In this document: piece after piece, positions 1 through 7,814 of the stretch
How the letters are laid out: every line of letters begins with the position of its first letter
Position numbering within the stretch: the first letter of the stretch is position 1
Source of the DNA: Candidatus Rhodoferax randersensis
Lineage (GTDB): Bacteria; Pseudomonadota; Gammaproteobacteria; Burkholderiales; Burkholderiaceae_C
Direction of reading: 5' to 3'
Length of the DNA stretch: 64,000 nucleotides
Assembly (NCBI GenBank): GCA_016718155.1
Contig: JADKEH010000002.1
Span: 1-64,000 of the forward strand
Notes under the pieces: generated by a model
Seen by the model: only the letters and a program-made list of their open reading frames with translations
The model's database searches: none
What the model was told of the DNA's origin: nothing
Position numbers and translations under genes: made by a program

Positions 1-1160
1 GGCGCCAGACCAAAGCGGTTACCCAATTTGTAGGCCTGCTCGATTGGCCGCAGATTCACTGGCACCATGGCGCGGATTTCCTTGCCCATGATCGGGTCAC
101 CAAAGGACTTGAGGTACTCCCCGATCGCGCCCGCCACACAACTCATCAGGACATCGTTGATGGAACAGTTCAATGCCTTGCCCACCGCCTTGACTTCCTC
201 CAAGGGAATAGGCGCGCACCACGCCACCCGCTTGCGGTGGCCCGGCACGCCCTTGAGCCGAGTTGAGGAGTCGTCTGGCATCAGGACCAGGGCGGCAGCA
301 TCGCCCAGGACGTGGAAGGCCAGCTTGGCGAGGTCCACCGAACTGTGCAGCCCCTTCTCAATGCCCCTCTGCGGGTCAATCATCATCTCCATGGACTTGA
401 CCGCACCGTCGCCCGCAGCGTCGAGCGCCTTGACCGTAAGGTCCGTAATAGGTTTAAGCAGCGTGTCGGCAAGCCAGTCTTCGGCGCCTTCGAGTCCACT
501 GCGGTGGACCGGGTGTTCGGGTCGTTGCGGCGGTGCGCTGCCACCGTCCACCAGCGAGTGCGTCACCGCTATCAACGCAATGCCGTCGGCGATGCAGTGG
601 TGAATACGCACGATGATGGCTGACCCGCCCAGGTAGTTTTCAACCAAATGGAATTGCCACAGCGGGCGCGACTTGTCCAGCGGCTGCACCGCCAGTTCTG
701 CTACACGGTCCTGCAGGGCCGCCTGCTCCTGGCCCTTGGGTTTGCGGGCGAGCTTTTCCAGCACCACATGGCGATCCATCGCAAAGTGCTCGTCAACGAC
801 CCAGGTCGCGCCGGTGGCGTCCTGCTCCACCCGTTGGCGAAAGCGCGGGTACTTGAGCAGCCGCTCGTCGATGCGTTGACACAGGGCTGCGCGGCTGACG
901 CCGGGCTTGAGCACCCAGACGCCCACAATCATCATCAGATTGGACTCGGAATCCATGCGCAACCAGGCGGTGTCCACCTTGCTCATGCGATGGCCACCCA
1001 GGCCCAGCGAACCACTGACAGCGTGCGACACATTGTGTGCGGCGCTGCTGGCCGCCTTGCGCGCAGTGTTTCCTGCTTGCCTGGCCATGGGCGCGGCCAC
1101 GGCAGCCACTTTGCGGGTGGCGCGCTTGGCTACTTTGGGGACATTGATTCGGGTAACCAT
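1..1160 (-). CDS. Wax ester synthase/diacylglycerol acyltransferase (WS/DGAT), 3' end beyond window
   Basis: Acyl-CoA-dependent O-acyltransferase that makes wax esters or triacylglycerol for storage inclusions. The 386 visible residues contain the family catalytic motif HHxxxDG (HHCIADG, residues 187-193). The C-terminal part lies left of the window. The ATG at 1160 has a GGAG Shine-Dalgarno 5 nt upstream. A family-typical N-terminus starts only at Met59 (position 986, MSKVDTAWLRM), so there is an extra 58-residue Ala/Lys/Arg-rich leader that looks amphipathic. It faces an acyl-CoA-binding protein gene, which would fit supply of acyl-CoA. Family assignment is firm; the substrate (alcohol or diacylglycerol) cannot be read from the sequence. 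Confidence 0.85.
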   Translation of the reverse strand, partial: MVTRINVPKVAKRATRKVAAVAAPMARQAGNTARKAASSAAHNVSHAVSGSLGLGGHRMSKVDTAWLRMDSESNLMMIVGVWVLKPGVSRAALCQRIDERLLKYPRFRQRVEQDATGATWVVDEHFAMDRHVVLEKLARKPKGQEQAALQDRVAELAVQPLDKSRPLWQFHLVENYLGGSAIIVRIHHCIADGIALIAVTHSLVDGGSAPPQRPEHPVHRSGLEGAEDWLADTLLKPITDLTVKALDAAGDGAVKSMEMMIDPQRGIEKGLHSSVDLAKLAFHVLGDAAALVLMPDDSSTRLKGVPGHRKRVAWCAPIPLEEVKAVGKALNCSINDVLMSCVAGAIGEYLKSFGDPIMGKEIRAMVPVNLRPIEQAYKLGNRFGLA

Positions 1161-1180
1161 GAAAACTCCAAACGCATTAA

Positions 1181-1231
1181 TCAGTTGAGGACAGAGCTGG
1201 TCTGCTTCGCAGCCTGCGGTCTGTCCCGCAA
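1181..1231 (+). repeat. Hairpin repeat type A, copy 1
   Basis: A 51-bp element with outer stem GGACAGA/TCTGTCC and an inner CTGC-TTC-GCAG hairpin, ending CCCGCAA. It is identical to the next copy, 8 nt downstream, and related to copies near 2.15, 4.4 and 57.4 kb. It sits between the divergent acyltransferase and ACBP genes. Confidence 0.85.
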
Positions 1232-1238
1232 ACCCTAG

Positions 1239-1289
1239 TCAGTTGAGGACAGAGCTGGTCTGCTTCGCAGCCTGCGGTCTGTCCCGCAA
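1239..1289 (+). repeat. Hairpin repeat type A, copy 2
   Basis: A perfect second copy of the 51-bp element at 1181, in direct orientation with a short spacer. It ends CCCGCAA followed by a TCTCAGG tail that recurs after the copies at 4.4 and 57.4 kb. Perfect identity suggests a recent tandem duplication. Confidence 0.85.
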
Positions 1290-1419
1290 AATCTCAGGTT
1301 GGGGAAAGTTCTCTATTCTCCCGGCAAATCGACCCGTAAGATACCGTGCAATACCCCCAGCGTGTTGGGTATTCACCTTAACCGGCTGCTTTTTCAACCG
1401 ACCTTTTCTGGAGCCCTCC

Positions 1420-1674
1420 ATGTCCAAGCTCAAAACCCAATTCGAAGCGGCCGCCGCCAATTCCAAGAATCTCAGCGAGCGCCCCGACAACGCCACGCTG
1501 CTCAAGATCTATGCCCTTTACAAGCAAGCCAGCGCTGGCGACAACGCCGAGAAGAAACCCGGCTTCACCGACATGGTGGGGCGCGCCAAGTGGGATGCCT
1601 GGAACACACTCAAGGGCACCTCGGCAAATGATGCGATGCAGCAGTACGTGGAACTGATCAAGTCCCTGAGCTGA
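1420..1674 (+). CDS. Acyl-CoA-binding protein (ACBP)
   Basis: Small cytosolic carrier of acyl-CoA esters, 84 residues, the normal ACBP length. The signature elements are present: LYKQAS (the YKQAT-type ligand loop), a KPGFTDMVGRAKWDAW segment, and a C-terminal helix ending YVELIKSLS. The start was chosen at the ATG preceded by GGAG, where the conserved domain begins; a longer reading frame from 1243 would only translate the upstream hairpin repeats. It is next to a WS/DGAT acyltransferase and a PHA-associated protein, so a role in delivering acyl-CoA to storage lipid synthesis is a fair inference. Confidence 0.9.
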   Translation: MSKLKTQFEAAAANSKNLSERPDNATLLKIYALYKQASAGDNAEKKPGFTDMVGRAKWDAWNTLKGTSANDAMQQYVELIKSLS

Positions 1675-1731
1675 AACTCGCATCCGCCAGGGGACTGCGG
1701 GCGCCTGGGTCCCCAGGGTGCGCAGGGGTAG

Positions 1732-2076
1732 TCATGTCTTCTTTGCAGCGCGCTTTTTCGCCGCGGCCTTCTTGATAGCCGCTTCGTCGGCGCGCAGCAA
1801 GTCGTCCAGGTTCTTGACAATCTCGCTCTCGATACGCGATTTGAAGGCCCCCAGCAGGAAGCCCAGCTTGGCATTGAGCTCGAACTTGTCTTTGGTGACA
1901 TGCAGCGTGCCGCTGACACCCGAGCGGGTGAAGCAGATTTCGTCCAGGCTCTTGCCCTCCAGATAGGTGCACGCCATCTGAAATTCTTGTTCCACTTGCT
2001 CTGCCCATTGGTAAGCGACTTTGCGCGCTTCATGCAGGCCCAAGCTGTGGTGACGCAGGATGTGCAGATCAGCCAT
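1732..2076 (-). CDS. Polyhydroxyalkanoic acid system family protein
   Basis: A 114-residue protein of the family found beside PHA granule genes (Pfam PHA_gran_rgn type). It has the typical start MADLHILRHHSLGLHEAR, a central GVSGTLHV strand, LGFLLGAF near residue 80, and a Lys/Ala-rich tail (KKAAAKKRAAKK) like those of phasins and DNA-binding tails. The biochemical role is not established. The ATG is preceded by AGGAGA, which overlaps the TAG stop of the upstream aminopeptidase gene, so the two are probably co-transcribed and translationally coupled. Confidence 0.85.
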   Translation of the reverse strand: MADLHILRHHSLGLHEARKVAYQWAEQVEQEFQMACTYLEGKSLDEICFTRSGVSGTLHVTKDKFELNAKLGFLLGAFKSRIESEIVKNLDDLLRADEAAIKKAAAKKRAAKKT

Positions 2077-2085
2077 TGATGTCTC

Positions 2086-3312
2086 CTAATCAGTTGGGGT
2101 CAGAGCACATCGCTGCGCGAGTGGTCTGACCCACAGGGTCTCACATTCAGTTGAGGACAGCGCTGAAGGTCTGTCCAGCAATGTCTCAAGTCGTTTGAGT
2201 TCGCGCGTTCGTTGCGCCTTGGGCATTTCCGCAAGTTGCCTGACCGCATCATAAAACGCGCGCCAATCTCCATGCGAACGCGCGAACAGCGCCTCAAAGG
2301 CCGGCACCAATTCATCGTAAGCCGCCTGGGCACCAAACGCCGCGTTGTTGGCGCCCGCGACCCAGGCGTCGAAGGCGCCATAACCACCCCAGCTTTCACG
2401 CAGCACCGCGTAGGCCGCCCGGAACTCTGTCATTGCTTCTGATTTCATAGCGCGTTTGGATTGCTGGTCAACGCCACTGGCCTCGTTCTTTGCATAGATC
2501 GCGGTCAGCTTGGCACGTGTGACGCTCACCAACGCACGGAACTGCTGGCGCCGGTTATCGAAATCGACGTGCGCTTGGCGCAGGCGATCCGAGCCCTGCG
2601 TTGCCAGCCATCGGCGCGAGCCCAATCGCTCCACGGCGGTAGCAAATGATTCGTTGAACAAGGTGTCATCCTGGACGTACACCACCTGGTGCGCCAGTTC
2701 GTGAAATATCAGACGCGCCAGTTCAGCCTGCGGGTACTGGATGAAGGTGTTGAGCAACGGGTCACCGCCAGCCCAGTTCAGGTAGCCCAAGGTGGAGTAC
2801 GCCGGCACCGCGTAGACGCTGACCTCCTGACCCTGCGCGCGCTCCTGCTCGGCCATTTTGCGGGCTTCGGCCTCGTCGAAGTAACCACGGTAGCCAACAC
2901 AGCCGGCTACCGGAAAACACCAGGTCTTGAGCGTGAGCGAAAACTCCGGTGCGGCCACCACATTCCAGACTGCGGCGCGTCGCTGCAAATCGGCGTAGCG
3001 CTGGTAGCTGGCGTTGTCCGGCAGCCCCAGCTCCGACACCGCGAATTGCCGCATCTGCTGGGCCAGCGCCAGGCGCTCCCTCAGGGCCTGCGGGGTGGCG
3101 TCATCCGACAGCCAAGTGGACACCGGCCGGGCTGCTTGCATCAACTGCAGGTGCCCCCCCACCGACTGGGCGTAATACCCCAGGTCCGCGCAAGCTGCCA
3201 GCAGACCGCTGGCCCCCAGCAACATGGCCCACACGGTCACGCGTCTGCGGACCCGGTGCCACCTGGTCAGGCGGTAGCCGACGGCAAGCGGCAAGCGAAA
3301 AAGGTGCTTCAT
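2086..3312 (-). CDS. Putative outer-membrane lipoprotein aminopeptidase (zinc metallopeptidase, DUF2265 type)
   Basis: A 408-residue protein of the putative aminopeptidase family. The zinc motif HELAH is visible (IFHELAHQVVY), followed by a conserved NESFATAVE segment providing a third ligand. The N-terminus has a basic, hydrophobic stretch ending in a lipobox (LLAAC, Cys41), so a lipoprotein is likely. The last 33 residues or so (from LETLLDRPSALSS to TPTD) are encoded by two hairpin repeats, so the native C-terminus has been replaced or extended. It lies 9 nt after the LysR gene and its stop overlaps the ribosome binding site of the PHA-system gene. The physiological substrate is unknown. 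Confidence 0.8.
   Translation of the reverse strand: MKHLFRLPLAVGYRLTRWHRVRRRVTVWAMLLGASGLLAACADLGYYAQSVGGHLQLMQAARPVSTWLSDDATPQALRERLALAQQMRQFAVSELGLPDNASYQRYADLQRRAAVWNVVAAPEFSLTLKTWCFPVAGCVGYRGYFDEAEARKMAEQERAQGQEVSVYAVPAYSTLGYLNWAGGDPLLNTFIQYPQAELARLIFHELAHQVVYVQDDTLFNESFATAVERLGSRRWLATQGSDRLRQAHVDFDNRRQQFRALVSVTRAKLTAIYAKNEASGVDQQSKRAMKSEAMTEFRAAYAVLRESWGGYGAFDAWVAGANNAAFGAQAAYDELVPAFEALFARSHGDWRAFYDAVRQLAEMPKAQRTRELKRLETLLDRPSALSSTECETLWVRPLAQRCALTPTD
2090..2142 (+). repeat. Hairpin repeat type B, copy 1
   Basis: This element has stem GGGTCAGA/TCTGACCC, an extended CAC/GTG pair and a TCG-CGA inner stem. It begins TCAGTTGGGG, matching type A (TCAGTTGAGG) except at paired stem positions. 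It lies inside the 3' end of the aminopeptidase reading frame and is directly followed by a type A copy. Confidence 0.8.
2147..2189 (+). repeat. Hairpin repeat type A, copy 3 (diverged)
   Basis: TTCAGTTGAGGACAGCGC then a short loop and GTCTGTCCAGCAA, ending ATGTCTCAAG. It is a shorter-loop version of the type A repeat, adjacent to type B. It encodes part of the aminopeptidase C-terminus on the opposite strand. Confidence 0.75.
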
Positions 3313-3321
3313 CAGACGGCC

Positions 3322-4263
3322 TTACGTGGCAGGCCGAGCCTTGGGATGCGCCTCCACCAGGCATTGGTAGAAGGCCCGGGTGACCCGCGAAGGCTGGGGC
3401 GCGCGGCGCACGATGCCAAAGAAGCTGCAGCTGTAGCGCAGCAGATTCGGTCCGATCGCGCGCATCCGGCCGGCGCGCACGAACCCATACGCGTAGTGGT
3501 CTGGCAGAAAGCCCAGGTATCGACCAGACAGGATCAGGGTGGCGATGGACTCCTGGTCAAAACCGGTGGCTTTGCGGAAAAGTCGCACTTGCTGGCTGAT
3601 CTCCATGTTCGGCGAATGGTAGCCCAGGCCTGCGAACTGGTGTTCACGCACGTCATCCCAGTCCATGGCTTGGGTGTCTGCGGCAAACAAGGCGTGCTCT
3701 GCGCCGCAATACAGAAACATGGTCTCATCAAATAGCGCCTCGTAGACCAGGCTGTCAGAGCTGCGGTGGCCGGGAATCACGCCGACTTGGAACTGCCCGT
3801 CCATCACGCCACGCTCAATGGCATTGATGGGCGCCACGTGCAACTGCAAGTTGACTTCCGGGGCCAAATCCGAGAACAGCGCAATCGCGCGGTCAAGGTG
3901 CGCCTGCGGGTTGCTGGCGGTCTTGTCGAACACGGCCACCTGCAGTTGCCCACCCATGCGCCGGTGAATCTCATCCACGCTGCCGCGAAACGCCTCCACG
4001 CCAGCCAGCAGGCGCAGCGTCTCGGTGTAGATTTGCTGGCCTTCTGAGGTCACCGCAAACCCGCCCCGGCCACGTCGGCACAGCGTCAGGCCCAGACGTG
4101 TCTCCAGATCCTTCACATGCCGGCTCACCGTAGACGTGCCGATATTGAGCTCCAGCTCGGCCGCCGCCATGCCACCACACTCCACCACGCTCTTGAAGAC
4201 GCGCAGCAGGCGGATGTCCATGTCGCTGAGCTGGCCCAGCACGGCGCGACTTTTTACTTGCAT
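3322..4263 (-). CDS. LysR-family transcriptional regulator
   Basis: A 313-residue LTTR. The winged helix is at about residues 15-75 (MDIRLLRVFKSVVECGG, then LNIGTSTVSRHVKDLETRLG), followed by a LysR substrate-binding domain from about residue 100. It is transcribed divergently from the omega-amino-acid aminotransferase, separated by about 190 bp that also carry a B+A repeat pair, so control of the amino-acid catabolic genes is the natural inference. The start could also be the internal Met at DMDIRLL (residue 15), where the domain proper begins. The effector cannot be read from the sequence. Confidence 0.88.
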   Translation of the reverse strand: MQVKSRAVLGQLSDMDIRLLRVFKSVVECGGMAAAELELNIGTSTVSRHVKDLETRLGLTLCRRGRGGFAVTSEGQQIYTETLRLLAGVEAFRGSVDEIHRRMGGQLQVAVFDKTASNPQAHLDRAIALFSDLAPEVNLQLHVAPINAIERGVMDGQFQVGVIPGHRSSDSLVYEALFDETMFLYCGAEHALFAADTQAMDWDDVREHQFAGLGYHSPNMEISQQVRLFRKATGFDQESIATLILSGRYLGFLPDHYAYGFVRAGRMRAIGPNLLRYSCSFFGIVRRAPQPSRVTRAFYQCLVEAHPKARPAT

Positions 4264-4345
4264 GAATTGCTAACTGAGTAGTGGTATTTATGTCTTTATA
4301 AGAGTAACAGAGAACACCAGAATCGACACTCCCGCAACGCCTTAA

Positions 4346-4402
4346 TCAGTTGGGGTCAGAGCACGTTTGCTGCGCAAAGTGGTCTGACCCACAAGATCCC
4401 GG
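4346..4402 (+). repeat. Hairpin repeat type B, copy 2
   Basis: Stem GGGTCAGA/TCTGACCC plus CAC/GTG and an inner TTTGC/GCAAA stem around a TGC loop, giving an almost uninterrupted long hairpin. Compared with copy 1 (TCG/CGA), the inner stem differs on both arms in a compensatory way. It is directly followed by type A copy 4. Confidence 0.85.
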
Positions 4403-4447
4403 TTTAGTTGAGGACAGAGCTAAAGATCTGTCCCGCAAGTTTTCAGG
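4403..4447 (+). repeat. Hairpin repeat type A, copy 4, abutting an RBS
   Basis: TTTAGTTGAGGACAGAGC, a short loop and GATCTGTCCCGCAA, ending TTTTCAGG. The last bases run into the AGGAG ribosome binding site of the aminotransferase gene (ATG 4457), so the hairpin lies in its 5' leader. Confidence 0.85.
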
Positions 4448-4456
4448 AGACCACGC

Positions 4457-5806
4457 ATGAACATGAACGACGCCCAGAACCTCCAGGCCCCACGCACCGA
4501 CGCCGCCTGGCTCGATGCTCACTGGATGCCCTACACCGGCAACCGCGACTTCAAGGCCAACCCGCGCCTGGTGGTGGGCGCCAAGGGCTGTTACTACACC
4601 GATACCGATGGACGCCAGGTCTTTGACGGCCTGTCCGGACTGTGGTGCAGCGGGCTGGGCCACGGTCGCAGCGAGCTGGCCGAAGCGGCCGGCCGCCAAC
4701 TCGCGCAGCTCGATTACTCGCCAGCTTTTCAATACGGCCATCCCTTGTCGTTCGAACTGGCCAACAAACTCAAGGAATTGACGCCGGCCGGATTGGACTA
4801 CGTGTTCTTCACCGGCTCGGGCTCGGAGTCGGCTGATACCTCACTGAAAATGGCGCGTGCTTACTGGCGCACCAAGGGACAAGCCAGCAAGACGCGTCTG
4901 ATTGGCCGCGAGAAGGGCTACCACGGCGTGAACTTCGGCGGCATCTCGGTTGGCGGCATCGTGGCCAACCGCAAGATGTTCGGCCAAGGCATCGAGGCCG
5001 ACCACCTGCCCCACACGCAACTGCCCAGCAACGCCTTTTCGCGCGGCATGGCCGAGCAAGGCGCCGAGCTGGCTGACGATCTGCTCAGGCTGATCGCCCT
5101 GCATGACGCGTCCAACATCGCCGCCGTGATCGTCGAGCCCTTCTCCGGCTCGGCCGGGGTGGTGATTCCGCCCAAGGGCTACCTGCAGCGCCTGCGTGAG
5201 ATCTGTACCGCCCACAACATCCTGCTGATCTTTGACGAAGTCATCACCGGCTTTGGCCGCTGCGGCACCTACACCGGTGCCGAGGCCTTTGGCGTGACGC
5301 CGGACATCATGAACGTGGCCAAGCAGATCACCAACGGTGCACAGCCCCTGGGCGCGGTGCTGGCCAAAAAAGACATCTACGACACCTTTATGGCCCAGGG
5401 TGGGCCGGATTACATGCTCGAATTCGCCCACGGCTACACCTACTCGGCCCACCCGGTGGCCTGCGCAGTGGCGTTGGCTGCGCTGGACCTGCTGGTGAAG
5501 GAGAACATGGTGGAGCGCGTCAAGGCGCTGGCGCCGCATTTCGAGAACGCGGTGCACAGCCTCAAAGGCACCAAGCACATCACCGACATCCGCAACTACG
5601 GTCTGGCAGCCGGCTTCACCATCGCCGCCCTGCCGGGGGAGCCAGCGCGGCGCCCGTACGAGATCGCCATGGCGATGTGGAAGAAGGGCTTCTATGTGCG
5701 TTATGGCGGCGACACGATTCAGCTGGCACCCCCCTTCATCGCCGAGCGCGCGCAAATCGACAGCCTGATCAACGCCCTGGGCGAAACCATCAACCAGACT
5801 CCTTGA
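4457..5806 (+). CDS. Omega-amino acid--pyruvate aminotransferase (beta-alanine--pyruvate transaminase type)
   Basis: Class-III PLP aminotransferase of 449 residues that moves the amino group of omega-amino acids such as beta-alanine to pyruvate, giving malonate semialdehyde and L-alanine. The catalytic PLP lysine is Lys289 (MNVAKQITNGAQPLG), the Asp260 of IFDEVITGFGR contacts the PLP ring nitrogen, and the GSGSESADTSLK phosphate loop is at about 120-131. The ATG follows AGGAG. The genes downstream for a CoA-acylating semialdehyde dehydrogenase and alanine dehydrogenase complete the route: the semialdehyde goes to acetyl-CoA and alanine returns to pyruvate. The exact amine donor is inferred from the context. 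Confidence 0.88.
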   Translation: MNMNDAQNLQAPRTDAAWLDAHWMPYTGNRDFKANPRLVVGAKGCYYTDTDGRQVFDGLSGLWCSGLGHGRSELAEAAGRQLAQLDYSPAFQYGHPLSFELANKLKELTPAGLDYVFFTGSGSESADTSLKMARAYWRTKGQASKTRLIGREKGYHGVNFGGISVGGIVANRKMFGQGIEADHLPHTQLPSNAFSRGMAEQGAELADDLLRLIALHDASNIAAVIVEPFSGSAGVVIPPKGYLQRLREICTAHNILLIFDEVITGFGRCGTYTGAEAFGVTPDIMNVAKQITNGAQPLGAVLAKKDIYDTFMAQGGPDYMLEFAHGYTYSAHPVACAVALAALDLLVKENMVERVKALAPHFENAVHSLKGTKHITDIRNYGLAAGFTIAALPGEPARRPYEIAMAMWKKGFYVRYGGDTIQLAPPFIAERAQIDSLINALGETINQTP

Positions 5807-5818
5807 AGTGAAAGAACG

Positions 5819-5896
5819 TCGTCATTGCGAACGCAGTGAAGCAATCCAGGACTCTCAGCTGCATGGATCGCCACGACCTGCGGCCTCGCGATGACG
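5819..5896. repeat. Dispersed inverted repeat (CGTCATTGCGA family), copy 1
   Basis: Terminal arms CGTCATTGCGA and TCGCGATGACG flank an imperfect inner palindrome with GCAATCCAGG and CATGGATCGC. A second member lies at 50881-50982. It is located between the aminotransferase and dehydrogenase genes, where the RNA form would be an intercistronic hairpin. Confidence 0.75.
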
Positions 5897-5926
5897 CCCA
5901 CTTCTTTCTACACCTCCTAAAACACC

Positions 5927-7432
5927 ATGCACACTCTTCCCTCCATCGGCCACCTCATCGACGGCCAACTGGTCAACGGCGGCAGCCGATCCCAGGACGT
6001 GTTCAACCCCGCCACCGGCAAGGCAGAGAAGCGCCTGCAACTGGCCGACCGGGCCACGGTGGAGCGGGCATTAGCCAGCGCCCAGGCCGCCTACCCGGCC
6101 TGGCGCGCCACGCCGGTGCTCAAGCGCGCGCGCGTCATGAGCAAACTCAAGGTCTTGCTGGAAGAAAACGCCGACCAAATCTGCGCCCTGCTCACCGCCG
6201 AACACGGCAAGGTGGTGGGTGATGCGTTGGGTGAATTGCAGCGCGGCATCGAGAACGTCGAGTACGCCAGCTACGCGCCCGAACTGCTCAAGGGCGAGCA
6301 CAGCCGCAATGTCGGCCCCACCATCGACTCGTGGAGCGAGTTCCAGCCGCTGGGTGTGACCGCCGGCATCACGCCCTTCAATTTCCCGGTGATGGTGCCG
6401 CTGTGGATGTGGCCCATGGCCGTAGCCTGCGGCAACACCTTCGTGCTGAAACCCTCCGAGCGCGATCCCAGCAGCGCCATGCTGGTGGCGGAGTTGGCGC
6501 TACAAGCCGGTTTGCCACCGGGCGTGCTCAATGTGGTCAACGGCGACAAGGAAGCGGTGGACACGCTGCTCACCGACAAGCGTGTGCAGGCCATCAGCTT
6601 TGTCGGCTCCACGCCGATCGCCGAATACATCTACGCCACCGGCTGCGCCCACGGCAAACGCGTGCAAGCCCTGGGCGGCGCCAAGAACCATGCCGTGGTG
6701 ATGCCCGACGCCGACATCGCCAACGCCGTCAGCGCTCTGATGGGCGCCGCCTACGGCTCCTGCGGCGAGCGCTGCATGGCCATTCCCTTGGTGGTGGCGG
6801 TGGGCGATGCCACCGCCGACGCGGTGGTGGCCGGCCTGAAGGTGGAAATTGCCAAAATGAAGGTCGGCCCCGGCGTGGACGCCAGCAACGACATGGGCCC
6901 GCTGGTGACCAAGCCGCACTTTGAGAAGGTCAAGGGCTATGTGGATCAGGGCGTACTTGAGGGCGCCACGCTGGTGGTGGATGGCCGCGGCGTCAAGGTA
7001 GCCGGTCATGAGAACGGCTATTTCCTGGGTGCGTGCCTGTTTGACCACGTCAAACCCGGCATGACGATCTACCAGGAGGAAATCTTTGGCCCGGTACTGG
7101 GCGTCGTGCGGGTCAAGAGCCTGGCGGACGCCATGGACCTGATCAATGCGCACGAATACGGCAACGGCACCTGCATCTTCACCCGGGACGGCGAGGCCGC
7201 GCGCTATTTCACCGATCACATCCTGGTCGGCATGGTGGGTGTGAATGTGCCGCTGCCCGTGCCGGTGGCCTACCACTCGTTTGGTGGCTGGAAGCGCAGC
7301 CTGTTCGGCGACTTGAGCGCCTACGGCCCGGATGCGGTGCGCTTTTACACCAAGCGCAAGACGATTACGCAGCGCTGGCCGAGTGCGGGTGTGCGGGAGG
7401 GGGCGGTGTTCAGTTTTCCGAGCAACCGTTGA
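5927..7432 (+). CDS. mmsA: CoA-acylating methylmalonate/malonate-semialdehyde dehydrogenase
   Basis: NAD-dependent aldehyde dehydrogenase of 501 residues that converts malonate semialdehyde to acetyl-CoA (or methylmalonate semialdehyde to propionyl-CoA) with loss of CO2. The family start (IGHLIDGQLVNG), the FVGSTP cofactor loop (225-230) and the catalytic Cys283 in SCGERCMAIP are present; GxRCMA is the mark of the acylating MMSDH group. It is 120 nt behind the transaminase, with a hairpin repeat between. The context favours malonate semialdehyde from beta-alanine over valine breakdown, because no other valine genes are nearby. Confidence 0.9.
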   Translation: MHTLPSIGHLIDGQLVNGGSRSQDVFNPATGKAEKRLQLADRATVERALASAQAAYPAWRATPVLKRARVMSKLKVLLEENADQICALLTAEHGKVVGDALGELQRGIENVEYASYAPELLKGEHSRNVGPTIDSWSEFQPLGVTAGITPFNFPVMVPLWMWPMAVACGNTFVLKPSERDPSSAMLVAELALQAGLPPGVLNVVNGDKEAVDTLLTDKRVQAISFVGSTPIAEYIYATGCAHGKRVQALGGAKNHAVVMPDADIANAVSALMGAAYGSCGERCMAIPLVVAVGDATADAVVAGLKVEIAKMKVGPGVDASNDMGPLVTKPHFEKVKGYVDQGVLEGATLVVDGRGVKVAGHENGYFLGACLFDHVKPGMTIYQEEIFGPVLGVVRVKSLADAMDLINAHEYGNGTCIFTRDGEAARYFTDHILVGMVGVNVPLPVPVAYHSFGGWKRSLFGDLSAYGPDAVRFYTKRKTITQRWPSAGVREGAVFSFPSNR

Positions 7433-7510
7433 TCACTCTCTCGCCGTCAAGCCGGGCCGCCGGGGCGGGCCAATGGGTTCAACTGATAGCAGGCGAAGGC
7501 TCAACAAGGG

Positions 7511-7780
7511 CTACGCGTTTGGCCGAAGATGGATCGCTCCAGGGTATGGAGCAGGTTCAATGTGCCAAAGTCCAGTCAGTAGCGGTGAACGCTGCACGGC
7601 AAATGGGTCAACAACCGTCACGCCACGCCAAGTAAATCCGTTCTGAAAATCTTCACTCAGCAGCAGGCGGCAACGGCTCTCGGCAGCGACGGCCAAAATC
7701 AGGCCATCCCACATCGGCAGTTGGTAGTCCACCACGAGATCGAGCGCCGCCTGAAACCTCCACCTGAGTTGCAAGACACT
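7511..7780 (-). pseudogene. Remnant of a PIN-domain (VapC-like) toxin
   Basis: Reading on the minus strand at about 7601-7753 gives the C-terminal half of a PIN ribonuclease: QAALDLVVDYQLPMWDGLIL, then LLLSEDFQNG and GVTVVDPF, i.e. the conserved WDxLI, SED and NPF-like elements. The N-terminal half with the first acidic residue is missing, and the frame runs into the alanine dehydrogenase start region. No antitoxin gene is visible. The rest of 7433-7814 holds no convincing gene, only the alanine dehydrogenase leader with a GGAG site near 7806. Confidence 0.65.
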
Positions 7781-7814
7781 GCGTCCTCCCACGACAACAA
7801 AACCGGAGACCAGC

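Noticed and set aside
1181..1289. Tandem 51-bp identical copies considered as a short CRISPR array
   Set aside because: The spacer is a few bases, not 30 or so, the unit is a hairpin repeat found singly elsewhere, and no cas genes are present.
7332..7646. Plus-strand frames in the 7433-7814 gap
   Set aside because: They begin inside mmsA and show no family pattern; the only protein-like text in the gap is the minus-strand PIN fragment.
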